A stretch of 46,121 nucleotides of DNA from positions 1 to 46,121 of the forward strand of contig JAVBNN010000028.1 in the NCBI GenBank assembly GCA_031551525.1. Direction: 5' to 3'. Source of the DNA: JAVBNN01 sp031551525 (lineage in GTDB: Bacteria; Bacillota; Negativicutes; Acidaminococcales; JAISLQ01). Position 1 is the first letter of the stretch; the number at the start of each line of letters is the position of its first letter. Positions 40,945 through 46,121 of this stretch are shown in pieces. Under the pieces are notes generated by a model. That model ran no database searches. It saw nothing but the letters and a program-made list of their open reading frames with translations, and was not told the origin of the DNA. A program made the position numbers and the translations under genes.

Positions 40945-42159
40945 ATGTTTTGGGAGAGCGTCCTTATAGCCCTGGAGGGGCTGAAAGCGAATAAATTGCG
41001 TTCCATACTGACCATGCTGGGCATCATCATCGGCGTGGGTGCGGTCATCGCCATGGTTTCCATCGGTATGGGCGTGCAGCAAAAGGTAAGGAATTCTATT
41101 GCCAGCCTGGGCAGCAATTTGCTGATCGTTCTGCCGGGTGGCACGACGGCCAGCGGAGCGCGTTTGGCCGCCGGCACCGGGGCGAGGCTTACCTATGACG
41201 ACGCCAAGGCGATCGCTAAAAGTGTGGATGGGGTCAATGCCATAGCTCCGGCGGTGTCGCGCCAGTACCAGGTGGTAGTGGGAAATCAGAACTGGACTAC
41301 CCAGGTGGAAGGAACGACGCCGGATTTTCTTACCGTGCGTAATTTTGAGATTGCGGACGGCGACTGCTTTAATGAGCGCGATCTTGACACGAGGGCGCGG
41401 GTGGTGGTCATCGGGCAAACGGTGGCGGACAACCTTTTTCCGGGGCTTAACCCTATCGGGCAGACTATACGTATAAACAAGGCGCCCTTTCGGGTAGTGG
41501 GTCTTTTAGTCAGCAAGGGACAGTCGGCGGTCGGCCAGGATCAGGACGACGTGGCGTTCATACCTTTGACCACGGCGCAGCAGCGCATGATGGGCATAAC
41601 TTTTGTTCAGCGGATAAGTGTTCAGGCGGCGAACGAAAATGTTCTGAATACTGTGCAGGCGGATATAGAACAGCTGCTCCGGCAGCGCCACCGGATAAAG
41701 TCCGGATCGGACGACGATTTTTCCGTGCGCAATATGGCGGCCATAATGGAGACCGCTGAAGAGACTACCGGAACGATCACTCTTTTATTGGCCAATATCG
41801 CGGCGATCAGTTTATTGGTCGGCGGGATAGGCATCATGAACATTATGCTGGTATCGGTGACTGAGCGGACGCGTGAGATCGGCATAAGAAAAGCGTTGGG
41901 CGCGACGTACCGCAATATATTGCTGCAATTTTTGATCGAATCGGTGGTTATAGGCGTTTTGGGCGGGAGCATCGGCATCGTGATCGGCATAGGCGGGGCG
42001 TTCGCCGTATCGTATTTTGCCGGCTGGGATACCGTTGTATCTACCCTGGCCATCATCGTGGCGTTTGGGTTTTCTGTGCTGATCGGCTTGTTTTTTGGAT
42101 TGTACCCGGCCCGGAAGGCTGCGTTGCTCGACCCGATAGATGCGTTGCGTTATGAATAA
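40945..42159 (+). CDS. ABC transporter permease, MacB/FtsX type
   Basis: The 404 residues have one membrane helix near the N-terminus (about 20-42), a periplasmic MacB-PCD domain (about 45-260) and three helices at the C-terminus, including the conserved GGIGIMNIMLVSVTERTREIGIRKALGA. Type VII ABC proteins such as MacB move substrates from the periplasm by a mechanical stroke rather than through the membrane. It overlaps a small open frame by 8 bases. No outer-membrane channel gene is nearby. Confidence 0.93.
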   Translation: MFWESVLIALEGLKANKLRSILTMLGIIIGVGAVIAMVSIGMGVQQKVRNSIASLGSNLLIVLPGGTTASGARLAAGTGARLTYDDAKAIAKSVDGVNAIAPAVSRQYQVVVGNQNWTTQVEGTTPDFLTVRNFEIADGDCFNERDLDTRARVVVIGQTVADNLFPGLNPIGQTIRINKAPFRVVGLLVSKGQSAVGQDQDDVAFIPLTTAQQRMMGITFVQRISVQAANENVLNTVQADIEQLLRQRHRIKSGSDDDFSVRNMAAIMETAEETTGTITLLLANIAAISLLVGGIGIMNIMLVSVTERTREIGIRKALGATYRNILLQFLIESVVIGVLGGSIGIVIGIGGAFAVSYFAGWDTVVSTLAIIVAFGFSVLIGLFFGLYPARKAALLDPIDALRYE

Positions 42160-42319
42160 TCTTACCGGATTTCATGAAAAATGGCTGGCGTTTAAAGAGT
42201 ATTGCCGTCAGCCGAAAAATCGCTGGGATGCCGCTGATCAGACCCGGGGGCTGTTGGTGGTGTCTGGCGTTCTTTCTCTACTTACCTTTCTGGCTGTTGT
42301 TTTAACTGGCGCGAATTGA
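42152..42319 (+). CDS. 55-residue single-span membrane protein
   Basis: This small frame overlaps the permease stop by 8 bases. It encodes a charged N-terminal half (WLAFKEYCRQPKNRWDAADQ) and a hydrophobic C-terminal half (about residues 33-53, LLVVSGVLSLLTFLAVVL) that looks like one membrane helix. There is no strong ribosome site, so it would depend on coupling to the permease. The ordered charged-then-hydrophobic composition suggests a real small protein, perhaps an accessory of the exporter, but chance cannot be excluded. Confidence 0.5.
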   Translation: MNNLTGFHEKWLAFKEYCRQPKNRWDAADQTRGLLVVSGVLSLLTFLAVVLTGAN

Positions 42320-42325
42320 TATAAT
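42297..42325 (+). promoter_or_regulatory. Promoter of the nadD unit
   Basis: TTGTTT (42297-42302), a 17-base spacer and a perfect TATAAT (42320-42325). It lies at the end of the small frame above. Predicted start near 42333. Confidence 0.75.
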
Positions 42326-42357
42326 GAACGTAAGCGGCAGATTAGGAGAAACAATTG

Positions 42358-42963
42358 ATGGCAAAACGCAGAATAGGTATACTAGGCGGGACGTTTGACC
42401 CTATACATACCGGGCACTTGATGACCGCGGATTATGTTATGCAGCAACTGGCGCTCGAACTGGTTATATTTATACCTACCGGCAATCCGCCGCACAAGAG
42501 CGGCAGGGTGGCTTCGGCACACGACCGTTATATCATGACTATACTTGCGACCAGCGACAACCCGGATTTTCGTGTTTCAGACATAGAGGTGAAACGGGAA
42601 GGGCTGTCTTACACTATAGATACGCTGCAACTGTTGCGGGAACAATACGGGCAAGAGACGGAGTTTTATTTTATAGTAGGCACTGACGCTACGGCGGAAA
42701 TACCAAGCTGGGAAAACGCGCACGGCCTTTTGGAGTATTGCCATTTTGTGGCGGCGACCAGGCCGGGTTTTGCCTCGTCGGTGGAAAAAGTCATCGATTT
42801 TTTTGGCGAGGCGGGAAAACATAGCATACACCAGATAGATACGCCTGAACTGGAAATATCTTCCACAGACATCCGAAATAGGGTGCGCGGTGGGCGTTCT
42901 TTCAAATATATAGTGCCGGGCAGTGTTGAATTGTATATAAAAAAGGAAGGTCTTTATCTATAA
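42358..42963 (+). CDS. nadD: Nicotinate-nucleotide adenylyltransferase
   Basis: NadD joins nicotinate mononucleotide with ATP to give deamido-NAD. The 201 residues show the nucleotidyltransferase motif GGTFDPIHTGH at 10-20 and the C-terminal ISSTDIRNRVRGGRSF (ISSTxIR). The ATG at 42358 follows AGGAG; an adjacent upstream TTG is possible but less likely. It begins a run shared widely among Firmicutes: nadD, yqeK, LCP, rsfS. Confidence 0.96.
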   Translation: MAKRRIGILGGTFDPIHTGHLMTADYVMQQLALELVIFIPTGNPPHKSGRVASAHDRYIMTILATSDNPDFRVSDIEVKREGLSYTIDTLQLLREQYGQETEFYFIVGTDATAEIPSWENAHGLLEYCHFVAATRPGFASSVEKVIDFFGEAGKHSIHQIDTPELEISSTDIRNRVRGGRSFKYIVPGSVELYIKKEGLYL

Positions 42964-43003
42964 AAGAGAAAGGCCTTACTCTATTTTTAGGGGTAGCAGG
43001 GAT

Positions 43004-43588
43004 ATGGATGTAAAGGAAATGGCACGTCTGCTTGAGGCGGCGTTGGAACCGGCGCGCTACAAGCATTCGTTAAATGTGATGGATGAGTCGGTGCGCTTGG
43101 CGAAGTTACATGGTTTGGACGTGGAAAAAGCACGCATAGCCGGACTTGTTCACGACTGCGGGCGTGAAGTTAAAAAGAAAGACAGTGCGGCGGCGGCGGA
43201 AAAGCTGGGGCTATCTGTGCTGCCGGTCGAACGTAGCCAGCCGATACTTTTGCATGCTCCGATCGGGGCGGTGCTGGCCAGGGAAAAGTACGGCATAACA
43301 GACAAAGACATATTAAAGGCAGTCGCGTTGCATACTACTGGCGGGAGAGGAATGGGCGGACTTGACATGGTAGTGTTTGTGGCCGATCTTATTGAACCTG
43401 GCCGCACCCAGCCCGGGGTCGCGCGTGTGCGCGAACTGGCTGGGGTGGATCTTGAGCTGGCGACGCTCGAAGCTTTGCGTTCTACTATGGACTATCTTTT
43501 GGCGAATGGTTTTTTATTGCATCCGGCTTGCCTCGAGTGCTGGAACGATATTTTGCTGAAACGTGAACGGGGTTTTGCGGATAAATGA
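43004..43588 (+). CDS. yqeK: YqeK family HD-domain Ap4A hydrolase
   Basis: YqeK proteins split diadenosine tetraphosphate into two ADP. The 194 residues contain the HD-domain metal residues H21 (RYKHSLNV), H50 and D51 (LVHDCGRE), with HAPIGAVLA and VVFVADLIEPGR further on. It overlaps the next gene by 4 bases (ATGA). Confidence 0.93.
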   Translation: MDVKEMARLLEAALEPARYKHSLNVMDESVRLAKLHGLDVEKARIAGLVHDCGREVKKKDSAAAAEKLGLSVLPVERSQPILLHAPIGAVLAREKYGITDKDILKAVALHTTGGRGMGGLDMVVFVADLIEPGRTQPGVARVRELAGVDLELATLEALRSTMDYLLANGFLLHPACLECWNDILLKRERGFADK

Positions 43589-44544
43589 AAGAAGATTACA
43601 AAAACCGGAGAAGGCAGAAGAAAAAACTGCGCTGGAGCAGGGTGCTTTTGCTCCTGATAGTGTTGGCCCTTTTGTTGGCAGCGTTATACTGGATCGCTGT
43701 AGGTGTGCATTATGCATTTTTTACCAAGGCTGATCCGGCGAAAGTAACTTGGCCGGTCGGCAAAGAACACAAAACCGTACTGGCGGAAAATCGCATGAAT
43801 GTGTTGGTGCTGGGCTTAGACGGCTCGGAGGAGAACGCCGGCGAGCCTCACCGGACGGATAGTATGCTGCTGGTGAGTTTTGATTTGGTGAAAAAGGGCG
43901 TATCGGCGCTTTCCATACCGCGCGATACCAGGGTGCACATACCGGGGCGCACAGACAGCGATAAGATAAACCATGCCTATTTTTATGGCGGAGTCGAGCT
44001 GGCGCGTCAGACGGTGGCCAATTTTTTGAATGTACCGGTGAATAATCATGTTGTTTTGGACGCACGGGGGTTTATGCGTCTGGTAGATGTTTTAGGCGGA
44101 GTGGGGCTTTATGTGGAAAATGATATGAAGTATGACGATCCGTATCAGAATTTGCACATAGACATTAAAAAAGGCTATCAAAAGCTAAATGGTGAGCAGT
44201 CCATAAATTATATAAAATTTCGCAGTGATGAGCTGGGGGATATAGGGCGCGTACTGCGCCAGCAAAAGTTCGGCAAAGCATTTGCCGGTGAATTGCTAAC
44301 GGTTGGCGGCTTGGCCAGACTGCCATTTTTAAACACTGCTCTGGCTGAAAGTATCAAGACGGATATAGAGCTGCCGCAGGCAGTAAGCGCGGTGCGCGCC
44401 TTTAAAGAATACACGAAGGATGGCATAGTTTTTGAAATGCTGCCGGGGAGTTTTTTTACTATTGGCAATATAAGCTATTGGGTCAGTGAACAGGCGGATA
44501 TTTCTGCAGTTTTGAAAAAACTGGAGATCGTAGAGGTAAAATAG
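43585..44544 (+). CDS. LytR-CpsA-Psr (LCP) family protein
   Basis: LCP enzymes transfer lipid-linked glycopolymers onto peptidoglycan. The 319 residues have one membrane helix (about 20-45) and the extracellular LCP domain, with HRTDSMLLVSFD, LSIPRDTRVHIPG and DKINHAYFYGG holding the pyrophosphate- and lipid-binding Arg and Asp residues. In an organism with an outer membrane the acceptor polymer is uncertain. Confidence 0.92.
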   Translation: MKEDYKNRRRQKKKLRWSRVLLLLIVLALLLAALYWIAVGVHYAFFTKADPAKVTWPVGKEHKTVLAENRMNVLVLGLDGSEENAGEPHRTDSMLLVSFDLVKKGVSALSIPRDTRVHIPGRTDSDKINHAYFYGGVELARQTVANFLNVPVNNHVVLDARGFMRLVDVLGGVGLYVENDMKYDDPYQNLHIDIKKGYQKLNGEQSINYIKFRSDELGDIGRVLRQQKFGKAFAGELLTVGGLARLPFLNTALAESIKTDIELPQAVSAVRAFKEYTKDGIVFEMLPGSFFTIGNISYWVSEQADISAVLKKLEIVEVK

Positions 44545-44559
44545 GTAAAGGTGGTATGT

Positions 44560-44922
44560 GTGAAAGTGCTAAAAGATGAAAGAGGATTAGCCAGATTAGC
44601 CGCCCGGGCGGCGGACGACAAGAAAGCCAGGGATATACTGGTGCTGGAGATAAGGGAGTTGTCCACTATTGCGGACTATTTCGTGCTGGCCAGCGCGGGC
44701 AGTGCGATACAAGTGCAGGCGGTAGCCGACAATGTGGAAAAAGAACTGGCTGCCGAAGGAGCGTTGCTGCTGCACAAAGAAGGCTACAATCAGGCTGGCT
44801 GGATACTGCTCGATTATGGTGCGGTGGTTGTGCATATTTTCCAGGAAGAGGAGCGCCGTTTTTACAATCTTGAGCAGCTTTGGGGCGATGCGCCGGTCAT
44901 AGAATACGGAGACGGCTTATGA
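44560..44922 (+). CDS. rsfS: Ribosome silencing factor RsfS
   Basis: RsfS binds L14 and prevents the two ribosome subunits from joining when nutrients are short. The 120 residues have the standard core (ADDKKARDILVLEIRELSTIADYFVLASAGS; WILLDYGAVVVHIFQEEERRFYNLEQLW). I chose GTG 44560, with AAAGGTGGT upstream; a GTG at 44551 lies in that site. It overlaps the next gene by 4 bases. Confidence 0.94.
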   Translation: MKVLKDERGLARLAARAADDKKARDILVLEIRELSTIADYFVLASAGSAIQVQAVADNVEKELAAEGALLLHKEGYNQAGWILLDYGAVVVHIFQEEERRFYNLEQLWGDAPVIEYGDGL

Positions 44923-45797
44923 AAGAAAGTTACCAACCCGGTAACGAATATGATATGCGGGTAGCGCGGCAAAGCGCGCTGGGTGCGTTTTTGGACGCCG
45001 GCACTGGGAACTTGTCTGACGATATTCTTTTACACGCGGCTCAGCAGACCGGCCCGGTAAAGATAGGGGATACCGTCAGAGTGTCGCTTTACCTTGACCC
45101 TAAAAAGCGTCTGGCAGCCAGTATGCGTCTGGCAACGCTAAAAGAAGGTGAAGTAGGCCGCATGCCTGTTATAAGTACGAGTAATATAGGAGCTTTCGTC
45201 AGTATCGGCGCTGAACGGGGGGTGTTTTTACCGTTTAGTGAGATGCGTGGGCGGGTCAAGCAGGGACAAGTGGTATGGGTAAAGCTTTACCGAGACAAGA
45301 CCGGTCGCCCGGCGGTCAGCATGAAGGTGGAAGAAGAGCTAAAAGAACTGTCGAAATCGGCGACTGAAGCAAAAAAGGGCCAATGTGTCACCGGCTGGGT
45401 TTATAATGATCTGGAGGATGGGTGGCTGCTGTTTACCGAGGAAAAATATATCGCTTACCTTCACAAAGATGAGGCGGCCGGGGTACTTGCGATGGGCGAA
45501 GAGATAACCGCCCGCATAACCTATATAAGGCCGGACGGGCGTATAAATATATCGCAAAGGCCGCAAAAAGAAACGGCTATGCAGGGCGACTCGGAGAAAA
45601 TATGGGATTACCTTGTGGGGCGCGGCGGCAAAATGCCTTACGGTGATGCTACACCGCCGGATATAATAAAAGAAAAATTTGGCCTTAGTAAAGCTTCTTT
45701 TAAAAGGGCGCTTGGGCAATTAATGAAAGAGAACAAACTTTATCAGGAAAACGGCTGGACTATGGCCAAAGAAAATGCAGTTGCCAGAGAAGATTGA
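44919..45797 (+). CDS. cvfB: S1-domain RNA-binding protein, CvfB type
   Basis: CvfB proteins bind RNA and affect virulence-gene expression in Staphylococcus; the exact role elsewhere is unknown. The 292 residues contain tandem S1-like domains (about 55-235) and a C-terminal winged helix (about 225-285, SEKIWDYLVGRGGKMPYGD; FGLSKASFKRALGQLMKENKL). The ATG at 44919 has GGAG 7 bases upstream and overlaps the rsfS stop. The longer open frame starts inside rsfS and was not used. Confidence 0.9.
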   Translation: MKESYQPGNEYDMRVARQSALGAFLDAGTGNLSDDILLHAAQQTGPVKIGDTVRVSLYLDPKKRLAASMRLATLKEGEVGRMPVISTSNIGAFVSIGAERGVFLPFSEMRGRVKQGQVVWVKLYRDKTGRPAVSMKVEEELKELSKSATEAKKGQCVTGWVYNDLEDGWLLFTEEKYIAYLHKDEAAGVLAMGEEITARITYIRPDGRINISQRPQKETAMQGDSEKIWDYLVGRGGKMPYGDATPPDIIKEKFGLSKASFKRALGQLMKENKLYQENGWTMAKENAVARED

Positions 45798-45914
45798 AGG
45801 TTTATAAAGGCACTCTAATCCGTAATACGGCGAAAAATGGTTTGTTTTTAAAATAGCTCAATAGGATAAAAGTCCCAAAAATGAAAAAATATGAATTTTT
45901 TTTCAAAAAGCACT

Positions 45915-45941
45915 TAAGAAGAAAAAGAAGTCGGGCGATAT
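45915..45941 (+). promoter_or_regulatory. Sigma-28 (SigD/FliA) type flagellar promoter
   Basis: TAAG (45915-45918; consensus TAAA) and GGCGATAT (45934-45941; consensus near GCCGATAT) are separated by 15 bases, the spacing used by flagellar sigma factors. Predicted start near 45949, leaving a leader of about 127 bases. Confidence 0.7.
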
Positions 45942-45967
45942 ATTAGTTGAGTAACAGGGCAAGAGGA

Positions 45968-46066
45968 GGGGCAGGTCTCGCGTACGGAGAAACCGCCCCG
46001 CCAAAACCCAAGGAATAATAAAAACAAAACAAGTAGGGCAAGGATGCCCACTTAAATTCAAGGAGG
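45968..46066 (+). promoter_or_regulatory. Structured flagellin leader with probable CsrA site
   Basis: One stem-loop lies at 45968-45999 (GGGGC/GCCCC with inner GGT/ACC and CTC/GAG pairs). A second, GGGC-AAGGAT-GCCC at 46036-46049, presents AAGGA in its loop, the form bound by CsrA. The Shine-Dalgarno AAGGAGG (46060-46066) is a second ANGGA site. In Bacillus, CsrA represses flagellin translation at two such sites; the same is inferred here. Confidence 0.6.
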
Positions 46067-46075
46067 AATTTAAAA

Positions 46076-46121
46076 ATGGCAGCAGTAATAAACCACAACA
46101 TCCCGTCTTTAACAGCACAAA
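46076..46121 (+). CDS. hag: Flagellin, N-terminal fragment (cut by window end)
   Basis: Only the first 15 codons are present: MAAVINHNIPSLTAQ, the start of the conserved flagellin D0 domain (usual pattern M-x-I-N-x-N-x-x-S/A-L-x-A-Q). AAGGAGG lies 9 bases before the ATG. The flagellar-type promoter upstream agrees with the call. Confidence 0.85.
   Translation, partial: MAAVINHNIPSLTAQ

Larger units (their letters stand above)
45798..46075 (+). other. 278-base intergenic region before flagellin
   Basis: The first 115 bases are AT-rich and hold no convincing terminator for the nadD-cvfB unit. The remainder carries the sigma-28-type promoter and the structured flagellin leader described below. 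No reading frame is supported. Confidence 0.6.

Noticed and set aside
45870..45910. AT hairpin (GAAAAAAT/ATTTTTTTTC) as terminator of the cvfB unit
   Set aside because: The stem is almost only A-T pairs with an imperfect match, so it would be unstable.

Overview
The window reads as a chromosomal segment of a Negativicutes-like bacterium, a Firmicute with an outer membrane. The evidence is the mixture of gene content. Firmicute traits are the Prp protease with an L27 that carries a cleavable N-terminal extension, a Spo0B-like gene ahead of obg, and LCP and CvfB proteins. Traits more usual in cells with two membranes are minCDE with minE and a MacA/MacB-type exporter. Methylmalonyl-CoA epimerase fits succinate/propionate fermentation, and the window ends in a flagellin gene, so the cell is probably motile. 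No rRNA, tRNA, CRISPR array, insertion sequence or phage gene was found. Species cannot be assigned from this alone.

Layout. (1) 0.1-8.2 kb: V/A-type ATPase operon in the order ntpI-K-E-C-G-A-B-D, closed by a terminator; the rotor subunit has the residues that bind Na+ in the Enterococcus hirae enzyme. (2) 8.4-20.9 kb: a small membrane protein, then radC, the rod-shape and division-site genes mreB-mreC-mreD-mrdA-minC-minD-minE-rodA, a radical SAM protein with its small partner, and RNase G. (3) 20.9-22.0 kb: rplU-prp-rpmA behind a strong promoter and a probable L21 leader RNA, ended by a bidirectional terminator. (4) 22.0-25.3 kb, minus strand: a DASS-like and a SulP-STAS anion transporter. 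(5) 25.4-29.6 kb: promoter and structured leader, a 73-residue Spo0B-like protein, obg, proB and proA. (6) 29.6-32.1 kb: three separately promoted genes: an exported M48 metalloprotease, an acyl-CoA thioesterase and methylmalonyl-CoA epimerase. (7) 32.2-38.9 kb, minus strand: a ten-gene run of mostly uncharacterised envelope proteins. (8) 39.1-42.3 kb: a macA/macB-type efflux operon plus a 55-residue membrane protein. (9) 42.3-45.8 kb: nadD, yqeK, an LCP gene, rsfS and cvfB. (10) 45.9 kb to the end: a sigma-28-type promoter, a structured leader with a likely CsrA site, and the first codons of flagellin.

In many Firmicutes rplU-prp-rpmA-(spo0B)-obg-(proB-proA)-nadD-yqeK-LCP-rsfS lie close together. 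Here that run is split twice: by the inverted transporter pair (blocks 3/5) and by about 12.8 kb of accessory genes (blocks 5/9). Each resumed segment (Spo0B-like/obg, nadD) has a good promoter of its own.

The most novel material is the minus-strand run at 32.2-38.9 kb. Five of its proteins share one module (six copies in all) that begins with an F-x-F/LPxW-like strand and ends with an NFxLIxDTF-like helix. They are encoded with two DUF805 membrane proteins, a zinc-ribbon protein and a PstS-like binding domain fused to membrane helices. The fold and function of the module are inferred only; it resembles the layout of Mog1/PsbP/DcrB-type domains.
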